Positions 1 to 8,327 of a stretch of DNA of 64,000 nucleotides are shown in pieces; the first letter of the stretch is position 1; each line of letters opens with the position of its first letter. Source of the DNA: Martinezella tropici (lineage in GTDB: Bacteria > Pseudomonadota > Alphaproteobacteria > Rhizobiales > Rhizobiaceae). The position numbers and the translations under genes were made by a program. The stretch is taken from NCBI RefSeq assembly GCF_008370325.1, contig NZ_VNIP01000011.1, positions 310,001 through 374,000 of the forward strand, written 5' to 3'. The notes below the pieces were generated by a model that saw only the letters and a program-made list of their open reading frames with translations, did not search any database and was not told where the DNA came from.

Positions 1-217
1 GAAGGTCGCTTCGATCGCCGAACTGGAACAAGCCATCGAAGCCTCGAAGAAGAACGATCGCAGCTCGGTCATCGTCATCGACACCGATCCGCTGATTACG
101 ACGGACGAAGGTGGCCACTGGTGGGATGTCGCCGTTCCCGAGGTCAGCCCGCGTGCCGAGGTCAACAAAGCCCGCGCCGCTTATGAACAAGCCCGCGCCT
201 CCCAGCGCATCGGCTGA
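1..217 (+). CDS. iolD: 3D-(3,5/4)-trihydroxycyclohexane-1,2-dione hydrolase IolD, C-terminal end
   Basis: Only the last 71 codons are in the window; the gene begins upstream. Reading from base 2, the protein ends with HWWDVAVPEVS followed by a short charged helix, which matches the C-terminus of IolD. IolD is the thiamine-diphosphate enzyme of myo-inositol catabolism that opens the trihydroxycyclohexanedione ring to 5-deoxy-glucuronate. iolE and iolB follow on the same strand, so this is the 5' neighbour in an inositol operon. The catalytic domains cannot be judged because they lie outside the window. Confidence 0.88.
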   Translation, partial: KVASIAELEQAIEASKKNDRSSVIVIDTDPLITTDEGGHWWDVAVPEVSPRAEVNKARAAYEQARASQRIG

Positions 218-237
218 TCGATTTCCGTCCTATTTCT

Positions 238-257
238 GGAGGAGCTTTGGCTCCTCC
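238..257 (+). other. Intercistronic hairpin between iolD and iolE
   Basis: GGAGGAGC, loop TTTG, GCTCCTCC: a perfect 8-bp stem 20 bases after the iolD stop and 25 bases before the iolE ATG. It is followed by aacagtatttt rather than a clean T-run, so it is a weak terminator at best. An mRNA-stabilising or processing hairpin inside the operon is as likely. Confidence 0.6.
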
Positions 258-282
258 AACAGTATTTTCAAGGAGACCATTG

Positions 283-1200
283 ATGAAGGCCAAACTCGGC
301 ATGTCGCCCATCGCCTGGTGGAACGACGATCTTCCTGAGCTCAGCGACGACGTATCCCTCGAAGAATGCCTCCGCCAATCGCGCGGCGCGGGCTTCACCG
401 GCATGGAACAGGGCCGGCGCTTTCCGAGCAATCCCGATGACATGCTGCCGATCCTGCGCGCCGCCGACGTAACGCTCTGCGGTGGCTGGTTTTCGGGCAC
501 GCTCGTCAATGAGGAGCTGGCGGCCAACAAGGACCGCATCGCGCCGATGATCGAGCTGTTCAAGGCCGTCAACGCGCCTTGCATCGTCTATGGCGAAGTC
601 GGCCGCTCGATCCAGGGCGACCGTTCCAAGCCGCTCGCCACCAAGCCACGCCTTTCGGATGACGAAATGAAGGCCTATGCCCGCCGCGTCACCGAATTCG
701 GCGAATGGTGCGCCGAACAAGGCATGCCGCTTTCCTACCACCATCACATGGCGGCCGTCGTCGAAACCGAGCCGGAACTCGACGCCTTCATGAGCAATTC
801 CGGCGAAGGCATTCCACTGCTGCTCGACGCCGGCCATCTTGCCTTTGCCGGCGGCGACGTGCTGCGCGCCATCGACAACCATCATGCCCGCATCAACCAT
901 GTTCACGTCAAGGATATCCGCAAGTCCGTCGTCGATGGGCTGGACCGCAGCCGTCAGTCCTTCCTCGATGCCGTCGCGCTTGGTGCGTTCACGGTGCCGG
1001 GCGACGGTTCGCTCGATTTCGGCGCTATCGTCAAGCGTTTCGCCGACTACGGCTATGAAGGCTGGTTCGTTGTCGAGGCCGAACAGGATCCACGCAAGGC
1101 GCCGCCGCAGAAGATGGCCGAGATCGGCCATGCCGAGCTGATGCGCGTCATGACAGCGGCAGGCTACACGGTGGAAACCGAAGGCTTTCCCAAGGGATAG
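283..1200 (+). CDS. iolE: Myo-inosose-2 dehydratase IolE
   Basis: Dehydrates 2-keto-myo-inositol (scyllo-inosose) to trihydroxycyclohexane-1,2-dione, the substrate of IolD, in the cytoplasm. The 305-residue protein has the xylose-isomerase-like TIM-barrel pattern: an N-terminal KLGMSPIAWWNDD strand, SYHHHMAAVVE near residue 152, LLDAGHLAFAGGD near residue 180 and NHVHVKD near residue 205. These supply the usual metal ligands (Glu, Asp, His). The ATG at 283 was chosen because AAGGAG sits at 270-275; an in-frame ATG at 247 lies inside the upstream hairpin and lacks a binding site. It lies between iolD and iolB on the same strand. The length is normal for the family. Confidence 0.95.
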   Translation: MKAKLGMSPIAWWNDDLPELSDDVSLEECLRQSRGAGFTGMEQGRRFPSNPDDMLPILRAADVTLCGGWFSGTLVNEELAANKDRIAPMIELFKAVNAPCIVYGEVGRSIQGDRSKPLATKPRLSDDEMKAYARRVTEFGEWCAEQGMPLSYHHHMAAVVETEPELDAFMSNSGEGIPLLLDAGHLAFAGGDVLRAIDNHHARINHVHVKDIRKSVVDGLDRSRQSFLDAVALGAFTVPGDGSLDFGAIVKRFADYGYEGWFVVEAEQDPRKAPPQKMAEIGHAELMRVMTAAGYTVETEGFPKG

Positions 1201-1208
1201 CTAGCGAT

Positions 1209-1249
1209 GAGCGCCCCTCTCCTTCGTCGAAGGCTGGCGAGGGGCGCTC
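1209..1249 (+). other. Intercistronic nested hairpin between iolE and iolB
   Basis: GAGCGCCCCTC at 1209-1219 pairs perfectly with GAGGGGCGCTC at 1239-1249 (11 bp). A second stem CCTTC-gtc-GAAGG (1221-1233) is nested inside. It begins 8 bases after the iolE stop and ends 23 bases before the iolB ATG. It is very stable but has no T-run, which suggests mRNA stabilisation or partial attenuation rather than full termination. Confidence 0.7.
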
Positions 1250-1272
1250 TTCCAAGCAATGGAGGAAGAACC

Positions 1273-2070
1273 ATGCCCAATCTCAAGGTCAAACCTGATG
1301 GCTCCCATGGCCGCGTCACCCATGTCACGCCCGAAAGCGCCGGCTGGACCTATGTCGGCTTCGATCTCCACCGCCTGAAGCCCGGCGAAACCGCTTCGGC
1401 CGAGACCGGCGACCGTGAAGTCTGCCTCGTATGGGTCAGCGGCAAAGGAAGCGCCAAGGCGGGCACAAAGGATTTCGGCTCGCTCGGCGGCCGCATGAGC
1501 CCATTCGAGGGCGCGCCCCACGCGCTCTATATTCCCTCTGGATCGAGCTGGTCGGTGACTGCCGAGACGGATCTGGAACTTGCCGTCTGCTCGGCACCGG
1601 GCGGCGGCTCCTATGAAGCCCGCGCCATTCCGCCGGGCACGCATCCGGCGCTGACGCGCGGCAAGGGCACCAATGTCCGCCATGTCAACAACATCATGCC
1701 GGAGGACGATGGTGCTGCACATTCGTTGCTGGTGGTGGAAGTGATCACGCCGGGCGGACACACCTCGTCCTATCCGCCACACAAGCACGATCAGGACAAT
1801 CTCCCGAACGAGAGCTTTCTGGAGGAAACCTACTACCACCGCCTTAACCCGCCGCAGGGCTTCGGCTTCCAGCGCGTCTATACGGACGATCGGTCGCTCG
1901 ACGAAGTCATGGTGCTGGAGGATGGCGACGTGACGCTGGTGCCCAAGGGATATCATCCCTGCGCCGCCTGCCATGGCTATGATCTCTACTATCTCAACGT
2001 CATGGCTGGTCCGAAGCGCATCTGGAAATTCCACAATGCCGTCGAGCATGAATGGCTGCTCAAGTCCTAA
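1273..2070 (+). CDS. iolB: 5-deoxy-glucuronate isomerase IolB
   Basis: Converts 5-deoxy-D-glucuronate to 2-deoxy-5-keto-D-gluconate, the step after IolD in inositol breakdown. The 265-residue protein is a double cupin. Recognisable parts are PDGSHGRVTHVTPESAGW near the N-terminus, HVNNIMPEDDGAAHSLLVVEV, the metal-binding run PPHKHDQDN at about residues 169-175, and YHPCAACHGYDLYYLNVMAGP near the C-terminus. The ATG at 1273 follows GGAGGA at 1261-1266; a longer in-frame ATG at 1207 lies in the hairpin stem and is unlikely. It is the last gene of this iol segment; a terminator follows at 2097. Confidence 0.95.
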   Translation: MPNLKVKPDGSHGRVTHVTPESAGWTYVGFDLHRLKPGETASAETGDREVCLVWVSGKGSAKAGTKDFGSLGGRMSPFEGAPHALYIPSGSSWSVTAETDLELAVCSAPGGGSYEARAIPPGTHPALTRGKGTNVRHVNNIMPEDDGAAHSLLVVEVITPGGHTSSYPPHKHDQDNLPNESFLEETYYHRLNPPQGFGFQRVYTDDRSLDEVMVLEDGDVTLVPKGYHPCAACHGYDLYYLNVMAGPKRIWKFHNAVEHEWLLKS

Positions 2071-2096
2071 ATGACTGATGACATAGGCTCGTAACG

Positions 2097-2127
2097 AAAA
2101 GGTCGCGCCGGAAAGCGCGGCCTTTTC
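2097..2127. terminator. Terminator between iolB and the convergent MATE gene
   Basis: AAAAGGTCGCGC, loop cggaaa, then GCGCGGCCTTTT: a 12-bp stem with one G-T pair, flanked by A and T runs on both strands, so it can serve iolB (+) and the facing MATE gene (-), whose stop is at 2132. Confidence 0.75.
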
Positions 2128-2131
2128 CATT

Positions 2132-3499
2132 TCACGCGGGCATCAGGCCATAGCGCCAGCCCCGATCCCTGGCATTGCGCGACAGCACCAGCCAGGTAAG
2201 CACGATCATCCCCGCCTCCGCGAAGATCGGCGTCATCCAGATACCCCGCTCGCCGAAGATGAGAGGCAACAGGAATGTCAGCGGCAGGGTGAACAGATAG
2301 GACCGTGACAGACCGAAGATCGCACCGCGTTTCGCATCTCCGATCGACTGGAAATAAGACGACAGGATGATCGCCTGGCCGAAGAGGAAATAGGCGCCGA
2401 TCGTCCAGGGCAGGATGCGGCCGACTTCCTCGACGATCACGGGATCGGCCACGAAGATCGAGCCCAGATGTCCCGCCAGCAGCTCGACGATGAGCTCGAC
2501 GGCGGCGCAGTAGACCAGAGCCGAGATCATGGCGATGACAACGCTATGGCCGACGCGCGCCGGAAGTGCGGCGCCGTGATTATGGCCGGATATGGTCTGC
2601 AGCGCGATGCTGAGGCCCAGAAGCGGCAGATAGGCGAAGGTCATCACGCGGGTGACGATCCCGTAGGCGCCGACGGTCGCGACATAATCTCCCTGGTGCC
2701 AGACCGACACGTTGAAGAGGATGGCGGCCGAACTCAGCGAAATGCCGATGAAGCCGAGGCTCATTGGTGCGCCGAAGGCAAAGATGCCCCGCCATTCGCG
2801 AACATGCAGTGCCATGTCGACCCAAAGCCCATTTGGCCGACGCAGGCGATAGATGATGACGATCATCAGGCAGATGAATTGCGCCAGGATCGAGCCGCCG
2901 GCGGAGCCGACCACGCCCCAATGAGCGACAGCCATCAACAACCAGTTTGCCAGGATATTGAGCAGTGTCGAGGCAAGCGTCACCAGCGTCATGAAGCCGA
3001 GCTTACCTTCGCAACGCAGGCCGTCGAGGTGCAGCGAGAGGAAGAAGCTGATCGGCGCGAAGGCGACCATGACGCCCATAAAAGCTTCAGCATTGCGGGC
3101 GACATCGGCGTTTCCCGCCGCAGCCGCGGCAATGAACTGCCGGCCTGCGAGCCAGTAGATGAGGTTGATTGCCACGATGACTGCGATCACCAGCGTATGG
3201 GCGCCGGTGAATACCGATCTCGCCCCAGCTCGATTTCCGGCACCAAGACGGCGGGCGAGAATGCTCGCCATGCCGTTTGAAACCAGCGTCTGCAGTGCTA
3301 TCAGCAGCATGAGCGCTGGAAAGATGAGGCTGACGGCGGACAGCGCGTCGGCGCCGACGTAGACGCCGAGGAAATAGGCGTCGACGACGGCAAAGAGGCC
3401 GCTGACCGTGGTGATGACGATGATCGGCGCGGCTGTCTTGACAAAGACGCCAGGGAGCCAGCCGGTGAGGAACATATTGTTTTCGATAGTGTGCGTCAT
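2132..3499 (-). CDS. MATE-family multidrug/Na+ antiporter
   Basis: A polytopic inner-membrane exporter, 455 residues, with about twelve hydrophobic helices. The N-terminal VKTAAPIIVITTVSGLFAVVDAYFLG helix and the repeated half (FGAPMSLGFIGISLSSAAILFNV, then GLSIALQTISGHNHGAA) fit the two six-helix bundles of MATE transporters, which exchange cationic drugs for Na+ or H+. The ATG at 3499 (MTHTIENNMFL) gives the usual short N-terminal tail; the reading frame stays open further upstream into the next gene without a convincing start. The substrate cannot be predicted. It lies 64 bases downstream of the glyoxalase-like gene on the same strand and may be co-transcribed with it. Confidence 0.88.
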   Translation of the reverse strand: MTHTIENNMFLTGWLPGVFVKTAAPIIVITTVSGLFAVVDAYFLGVYVGADALSAVSLIFPALMLLIALQTLVSNGMASILARRLGAGNRAGARSVFTGAHTLVIAVIVAINLIYWLAGRQFIAAAAAGNADVARNAEAFMGVMVAFAPISFFLSLHLDGLRCEGKLGFMTLVTLASTLLNILANWLLMAVAHWGVVGSAGGSILAQFICLMIVIIYRLRRPNGLWVDMALHVREWRGIFAFGAPMSLGFIGISLSSAAILFNVSVWHQGDYVATVGAYGIVTRVMTFAYLPLLGLSIALQTISGHNHGAALPARVGHSVVIAMISALVYCAAVELIVELLAGHLGSIFVADPVIVEEVGRILPWTIGAYFLFGQAIILSSYFQSIGDAKRGAIFGLSRSYLFTLPLTFLLPLIFGERGIWMTPIFAEAGMIVLTWLVLSRNARDRGWRYGLMPA

Positions 3500-3563
3500 G
3501 GTGGTGTCCGGACGGAATCGCTCGCGGGCGGCGAAGATAGCGATCTGATGATGAAGGATGAAG

Positions 3564-4001
3564 TCAGACGTCGAGAACCAGGTGCGGCACACCGTTCGAT
3601 GTCTTGCGCGGCGAAATGCCGTCGGCGTCGACCTGGGCGTTGATGCGCTGGCGGAATGCCGAGAAGCTCTCGAATTCCACCACATCGACCGGTTCGTCGA
3701 AGTGAATGGTGATCCTGTAGAGCCCGCCTGACTTCGCCGACATCGCCAGAACCTTGCCAGTGAAGGGTTGGTTCAGATAGCGCCCGCGCACGGCGGAGCC
3801 GACATCGAAGGGCGCATCCGGCCCGTCATTCGATTTCGTGGCGAGCGCCGATAGCGTGTTCCAATCGCGCAGCCCATGTTGCTTCGCAACGAGTTCCAGC
3901 GCCATGCTGTGGCTCATGTCGTCGCCGCGTTCGGCCATGGCCTGACGCAGACGCCGGGCCTGAGCCTTCAATTCATCTATGGACGGATAAGTCGTCGTCA
4001 T
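3564..4001 (-). CDS. Small glyoxalase-superfamily-type conserved protein
   Basis: A 145-residue cytoplasmic protein. Its N-terminal half, SIDELKAQARRLRQAMAERG followed by MSHSMALELVAKQHGLRDWNTLSAL, is the helical segment seen at the start of many proteobacterial proteins annotated as glyoxalase superfamily. The C-terminal half is a small beta domain with GRYLNQPFTGKVLAMS. No catalytic metal site is visible and no reaction can be assigned. The ATG at 4001 (MTTTYPSIDEL) was preferred to a start 27 bases upstream because the family usually begins there; neither has a strong ribosome binding site. It is upstream of the MATE gene on the same strand. Confidence 0.6.
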   Translation of the reverse strand: MTTTYPSIDELKAQARRLRQAMAERGDDMSHSMALELVAKQHGLRDWNTLSALATKSNDGPDAPFDVGSAVRGRYLNQPFTGKVLAMSAKSGGLYRITIHFDEPVDVVEFESFSAFRQRINAQVDADGISPRKTSNGVPHLVLDV

Positions 4002-4316
4002 AGGATCAGCCTTTGCTAAGGCACGCAATTACGACTGTGAAACGGAGCTCGCATTACCGTCAGTCAGCATGCCCTAAATGGCTGTGACCAAAACTGCGAA
4101 GACTTCACCTTGGATTTTCATCCGCGAGCGGCAGGCGCCTCGAACCGTCAATTCGTATGATCGAAGCTGGTTTTGCTGTCAAGATGCGTTCAAATCGGGA
4201 CAAAAGACCGAGCCGTTAAAATTCTACCGATGGAATTGACGCTTCCGCAAAATCTCCGTGCAAGGTTCGTGGAGTAACCGAGATGAATTCGGTCTGTTCT
4301 TCAACAGGGAATGACA

Positions 4317-4709
4317 ATGCTTCGCGCAACTCATCTGGCGAAAGTCAAATCCGAAGTCTATGAACGAAGCTGGGAACGGTTTTATGTCCAGAGGCCGGCG
4401 CGTCTCGTGGCGGTCCGTCCCTGTCTGACCGGCATTTCCATGCGCAGCGCTGAAATCACTGACATCTCGCGCGGCGGCGCCAGCTTTACCGTCGCCACGA
4501 CCGTCGGCCTGCCGAGCCACTACTACCTGAACATTCTCGGTCTCGCCTACCGCATTGCCTGCGCCGAGGTCAGCCGCAACGAAAACCGCGTCCACGTCCG
4601 CTTCATCAACCTGATCGAACCGGAAACGCTGCGCCGCGTCGTGCGCGCCGATTTCATGATCGGCAATGCAGAGGCGCTAGCTGCGCGCGGCAGAAGGCGA
4701 TCGGTATAA
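4317..4709 (+). CDS. PilZ-domain protein (putative c-di-GMP effector)
   Basis: A 130-residue protein that is essentially a single PilZ domain. The second signature is clear (DISRGGASF, fitting D/N-x-S-x-x-G), followed by the beta strands LPSHYYLNIL, YRIACAEVSRNENRVHVRFINL. The upstream arginine motif is QRPARLVAVRP, which does not read as a clean RxxxR, so c-di-GMP binding is plausible but not certain. The ATG at 4317 was chosen because AGGGA at 4306-4310 is correctly spaced to it and too close to the ATG at 4311. It stands alone between the glyoxalase-like gene and the convergent AraC regulator, with 280 bases upstream. Confidence 0.75.
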   Translation: MLRATHLAKVKSEVYERSWERFYVQRPARLVAVRPCLTGISMRSAEITDISRGGASFTVATTVGLPSHYYLNILGLAYRIACAEVSRNENRVHVRFINLIEPETLRRVVRADFMIGNAEALAARGRRRSV

Positions 4710-4817
4710 TTTGGTGAGATCTGGGAACGCAGCCGGCGGCTGTGTTTGCCTTGAGCCGCCATTCCAATATTAGCCTGGCGGGATCGTCTCTCGGTTCTAG
4801 TTGATGACCTCACGTCC

Positions 4818-5726
4818 TCAATCGCTTCTTAGGCTCCTGCGGGCATATCGAGCGGGCGGCGTGCCTGCGTATCGCGCAAAGGCGACGCTAAAAGTACTTG
4901 CTGATCCGTAGCCTACGCGTTCGGCCACTTGATCCATGCCCAATTCGCGGCTGCGCAATAGCTGCTTTGCAAGAGCCATGCGCCAAGCTAATAGATATTC
5001 CATTGGCGGTAGGCCAACGGCGCGGCTGAAACGCGCAAAGAAAGCCGATCGGGACAGGGCCGCTTCGGCTGCAAGATCCGCCACAGTCCAAGGATGGGCA
5101 GGACGCGCATGCATCGCGTGAAGTGCTGCAGCCAGGCGTTCATCGGCAAGGCCGCGGCTCAAGCTCGACGTGACCGTTGCTTCCGTGCCGGATCGCAATG
5201 CCTCGATCAACAACACTTCCAGCAGCCGTTCCAGCACGAGTTCGCGCGCCGGCCGCCGCTCACGTGTTTCGTCGCCGACTAATTGCATCAGCGTAGCGAG
5301 TCGGGGCTCATTGCGAACGATAACCACATCAGGCAAGAGGGAAACGAGCAAGGCCGCATCCGGCGCGCCGAAGCTGCAATGCCCAATGCGCATGCGCAGA
5401 TCGGGCGGCCCTTCAAGGCGGCCGACACGGAAATGGCCACCACTCAACTGCGTCGGAACCATGGCGGACAGATCGGCCGGTGCGTCGAGGCTCTCGTTGA
5501 CAAGGTCGCGCATGGCGGGCACGAGCACGAAATCACCGGCCCGGAGGATGAAAGGCTGATGTCCTCCAAACGTTACGCGGCAATGCCCCTCAAGGATTGC
5601 GCAATAGAATGGTTCGCCTGTGGCCTCCCGATGAATTCGCCAGGAGCCGGCGCATTCCACCAGCTTCGAAAAGCGCGCGGCCGGCTGCAGCAGTGTGACG
5701 ATTTCGGCAAGAGGATCGACTGTCAT
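4818..5726 (-). CDS. AraC-family transcriptional regulator with cupin N-domain
   Basis: A 302-residue regulator. Residues 1-180 form a cupin-type ligand domain (EPFYCAILEGHCRVTFGGHQPFILRAGDFVLVPA). Residues 195-300 carry the two helix-turn-helix units of AraC proteins (WTVADLAAEAALSRSAFFARFSRAVG and MDQVAERVGYGSASTFSVAFARYAG, then TPPARYARR). It is divergently transcribed from the short-chain dehydrogenase gene at 5824, with about 97 bases between the starts. By the usual logic of such pairs it probably controls that gene. The inducer is unknown. The intergenic gap contains an inverted repeat at 5752-5776. Confidence 0.88.
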   Translation of the reverse strand: MTVDPLAEIVTLLQPAARFSKLVECAGSWRIHREATGEPFYCAILEGHCRVTFGGHQPFILRAGDFVLVPAMRDLVNESLDAPADLSAMVPTQLSGGHFRVGRLEGPPDLRMRIGHCSFGAPDAALLVSLLPDVVIVRNEPRLATLMQLVGDETRERRPARELVLERLLEVLLIEALRSGTEATVTSSLSRGLADERLAAALHAMHARPAHPWTVADLAAEAALSRSAFFARFSRAVGLPPMEYLLAWRMALAKQLLRSRELGMDQVAERVGYGSASTFSVAFARYAGTPPARYARRSLRSD

Positions 5727-5751
5727 AATCAGGACTGTTGCTAAAGAAATG

Positions 5752-5776
5752 GAGACTGCAGCGTATATAAAGTCTC
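5752..5776. promoter_or_regulatory. Inverted repeat in the AraC/SDR divergent promoter region
   Basis: GAGACT at 5752-5757 and AGTCTC at 5771-5776 form perfect 6-bp arms around a 13-base spacer containing TATATAA, which resembles a -10 element. It sits 47 bases upstream of the SDR ATG and 26 bases upstream of the AraC ATG. It could be an operator, but AraC proteins usually bind direct repeats, so this is only a candidate. Confidence 0.35.
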
Positions 5777-5823
5777 TTGTTCGGTCACTACCATGGCATC
5801 ATTCCTTTTGTTTGGAGAAGCTC

Positions 5824-6576
5824 ATGTCCACAATATTGATCACTGGTTGCTCGTCTGGCTTCGGCCTACAGACTGCGAAACTGTTTTTTGAACGTGGATG
5901 GGATGTGATCGCGACAATGCGCACACCCAAACCTGAGCTACTACCGGTTTCCGAACGCATGCGTATTCTCGCGCTCGACGTGACCGATCCAGCAAGCATC
6001 ACAGAGGCTGTAAAGGGTGCCGGTCCGATAGACGTATTGGTCAACAATGCCGGTTTCGGAGCGCCCTCACCAATCGAGCTGACTGCGCCGGAGACGGTGC
6101 AGTCGCTATTCCAGACAAATACGATCGGCACATTGGCGATGGTTCAGGCCATATTGCCCCAGATGCGGCAACGCCGGGCCGGAGTCATCGTCAACGTCAC
6201 CTCCACGGTTACGGTCAAGACGTTGCCGGTGGTTGGGATTTACCGGGCGAGCAAGGCAGCGGTGAACGCCTTCACCGAATCCTTGTCGGTGGAGCTGGAG
6301 CCGTTTGGTGTCCGGGTGCATATTGTCTTGCCAGGCCGTTCGCCGGAAACCCGTTTTGGGGAGAACGCGCGTCCACATTTGCGTGGTTTGGACGATCCGG
6401 ATTATGCGCCACTGATCCAGCGATTTGTAAGGGCGGTGCAGGACGACAGCGGTCCCGTGACCCATGCGCCGGACGTAGCGGAGGCGGTCTGGCGGGCTGC
6501 GACCGATCCATCTGCCCCTCTACGAATTCCGGGCGGTGCAGATGCCGAGCTCTGGATGGCCGAAGCAGGTTTGTAG
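5824..6576 (+). CDS. Classical short-chain dehydrogenase/reductase
   Basis: A 250-residue NAD(P)-dependent oxidoreductase. The N-terminal TGCSSGFG (residues 7-14) fits TGxxxGxG for cofactor binding, NNAG lies at 74-77, and the catalytic set is Ser127, Tyr140 and Lys144 (YRASK). The 13-residue spacing from Ser to Tyr is canonical. The substrate is not predictable; the PGRSPETRFGENARP loop after the active site resembles bacterial proteins annotated simply as SDR. The ATG at 5824 has GGAG at 5814-5817; the frame is open upstream but the Rossmann fold begins directly after this Met. It is divergent from the AraC-type gene, its probable regulator. Confidence 0.9.
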   Translation: MSTILITGCSSGFGLQTAKLFFERGWDVIATMRTPKPELLPVSERMRILALDVTDPASITEAVKGAGPIDVLVNNAGFGAPSPIELTAPETVQSLFQTNTIGTLAMVQAILPQMRQRRAGVIVNVTSTVTVKTLPVVGIYRASKAAVNAFTESLSVELEPFGVRVHIVLPGRSPETRFGENARPHLRGLDDPDYAPLIQRFVRAVQDDSGPVTHAPDVAEAVWRAATDPSAPLRIPGGADAELWMAEAGL

Positions 6577-6816
6577 CCGCAACGGTGGTAGCCGAAAGGG
6601 CGCTGCCGTTCCGACCCTATATACATTAAGGGGAATGCGCTATCGTCAGGTGAAGCGCATTTCCTCGGCTTTTATGGACTATCGAACAGGTGGTCCTTCA
6701 TCAGCTGCGATGACTGCAAGTGGCGCGATCCGACGAATACCTCACCGCTCTTGCAACCACCCGCCAAGCGCCTATTCTGCGGCGCCCAGCAACTGAATTC
6801 GGGAAACAAAGCCAGC

Positions 6817-7929
6817 ATGTCCGCCTTCTTGCGCTTCACGCCGCTGATCAGCACCCTTCCCTCTACCGTCCCCTTCGTCGGCCCCGAAGCGCTGGAGCGT
6901 CAGCGTGGGTCGATAGTAAAAGCCCGCATCGGCGCCAATGAAAGCGGCTTTGGGCCGGCGCCCTCCGTCATCGCTGCCATGCGCGAACGGGCAGGCGACA
7001 TCTGGATGTACAACGATCCGGAAAACTTCGAACTGAAACAGGCGCTTGCGGCACATCTCGGCGTTCAATCCGCCAATATCGCCGTCGGCGAAGGCATCGA
7101 CAGTCTGCTCGGCCTCATCGCCCGCATGGTCATCGAACCGGGAACGCCCGTTGTCACCTCGCTCGGTGGCTATCCCACCTTCAATTTCCATGTCGCCGGC
7201 TTCGGCGGGCGCCTGGTTACCGTGCCTTACGTCAATGATCGCGAGGATCTCGATGGATTGCTCGAAGCCGTCAGCCAAGAGAATGCGCCGCTCGTCTATT
7301 TCGCCAATCCCGACAATCCGATGGGAAGCTGGTGGGAGGCCGACAGAATCGTCGCGTTTGCCCGCGCGCTGCCGGAAAACTGCCTGCTGATCCTCGACGA
7401 GGCCTATAGCGAGACCGGGCCTGCCAGCTCGCTTCCTGATATCTCTGATCTGATCGACCAGCCGAATGTCTTGCGCACCCGCACCTTCTCCAAGGCCTAT
7501 GGGCTGGCCGGTGCCCGCGTCGGCTATGCCATCGGCGCGCCGGAGACGGTGCTGACTTTCGATAAGATCCGCAACCATTTCGGCATGAACAGGCTCGCAA
7601 CCGTGGCGGCTCTGGCCGCGCTGAAAGACCAGGCCTATCTCGCAGAAGTGGTCGGCAAGATCCGCGCGGCGTGTGAGGACATTGGTGCGATCGCCCGCGA
7701 CAACGGACTGCTGCCTCTCGCCTCCGCCACCAACTTCGTCGCTATCGATTGCGGCCGCGACGGCACCTATGCGCGCGCGATCGTCGACGGGCTGATCCAG
7801 CATAGCGTCTTCATCCGCATGCCGGGCGTGGCGCCGCTCAACCGCTGCATACGTGTCAGCGTCGGCCCCAAACAGGATCTCGATCTCTTGGCCGAGGCAT
7901 TGCCGAAGGTGTTGAAGGCGATTGGCTAA
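6817..7929 (+). CDS. PLP-dependent class I/II aminotransferase (HisC-like)
   Basis: A 370-residue fold-type I aminotransferase. Visible elements are ANESGFGPAPSV near residue 39, YFANPDNPMGSWW (substrate-side loop), LILDEAYSE, and TFSKAYGLAGARVGYA with the Schiff-base lysine at residue 225. The closing RVSVGPKQDLD holds the substrate-carboxylate arginine. The closest familiar relatives are histidinol-phosphate aminotransferases, but the gene stands apart from any his operon, so an alternative amino acid substrate is possible. The ATG at 6817 was chosen because the preceding in-frame sequence (from 6751) is unlike the family. A terminator-like hairpin follows at 7943. Confidence 0.85.
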   Translation: MSAFLRFTPLISTLPSTVPFVGPEALERQRGSIVKARIGANESGFGPAPSVIAAMRERAGDIWMYNDPENFELKQALAAHLGVQSANIAVGEGIDSLLGLIARMVIEPGTPVVTSLGGYPTFNFHVAGFGGRLVTVPYVNDREDLDGLLEAVSQENAPLVYFANPDNPMGSWWEADRIVAFARALPENCLLILDEAYSETGPASSLPDISDLIDQPNVLRTRTFSKAYGLAGARVGYAIGAPETVLTFDKIRNHFGMNRLATVAALAALKDQAYLAEVVGKIRAACEDIGAIARDNGLLPLASATNFVAIDCGRDGTYARAIVDGLIQHSVFIRMPGVAPLNRCIRVSVGPKQDLDLLAEALPKVLKAIG

Positions 7930-7942
7930 GCTCTAAACGACG

Positions 7943-7978
7943 AAACCGCGCCTGCCTTGTTCCGGCCGGTCGCGGTTT
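7943..7978 (+). terminator. Probable terminator after the aminotransferase gene
   Basis: AAACCGCG at 7943-7950 pairs with CGCGGTTT at 7971-7978, followed by TC and then ATCATTTC. The 20-base loop contains a further short GCC/GGC stem. It begins 13 bases after the aminotransferase stop. Confidence 0.5.
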
Positions 7979-8063
7979 TCATCATTTCGGCGTTCGCCTC
8001 CCGTCGACCGCCGACGCCCCTCCTTCGAGATCGGTCAGTACGTCGTATCGTTTGCGGCACGCC

Positions 8064-8327
8064 TCAGTGCGTGGTCATCCACTCGCGGGCGGCGCGCAGC
8101 GCTGCTGCGAGCTGCATCTTGGTCAAGGTCGCGGCGACGTCGGCGCGAAGCTCGGCGGCGCGCTCGCTGCCACGGATGGCGGCGATATTCAACCATTTGT
8201 GGGCGGCAACCAGGTCTGCGGCGCAGCCCCTGCCGGTCGCGTAGTTCACGCCCAGTTCGCAAAGGGCATCGGCGCTGTTACCACCCATCATGGCATTTCC
8301 AGACATGGTCGTTTCGAAGCGTGCCAT
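8064..8327 (-). CDS. Sel1-repeat-like small protein
   Basis: An 87-residue soluble protein with one Sel1/TPR-like alpha-hairpin: ADALCELGVNYATGRGCAADLVAAHKWLNIAAIRGSERAAEL gives the A-LG-x-Y-x-x-G-x-G and A-x-x-W-x-x-x-A-A spacing of Sel1 repeats at residues 19-60. A C-terminal helix (AAALRAAREWM) follows. Single-repeat proteins of this kind are common in Rhizobiales; a scaffold or interaction role is likely but no partner is evident. It is transcribed against its upstream neighbour and its promoter should lie in the AT-rich stretch 8328-8600. Confidence 0.65.
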   Translation of the reverse strand: MARFETTMSGNAMMGGNSADALCELGVNYATGRGCAADLVAAHKWLNIAAIRGSERAAELRADVAATLTKMQLAAALRAAREWMTTH

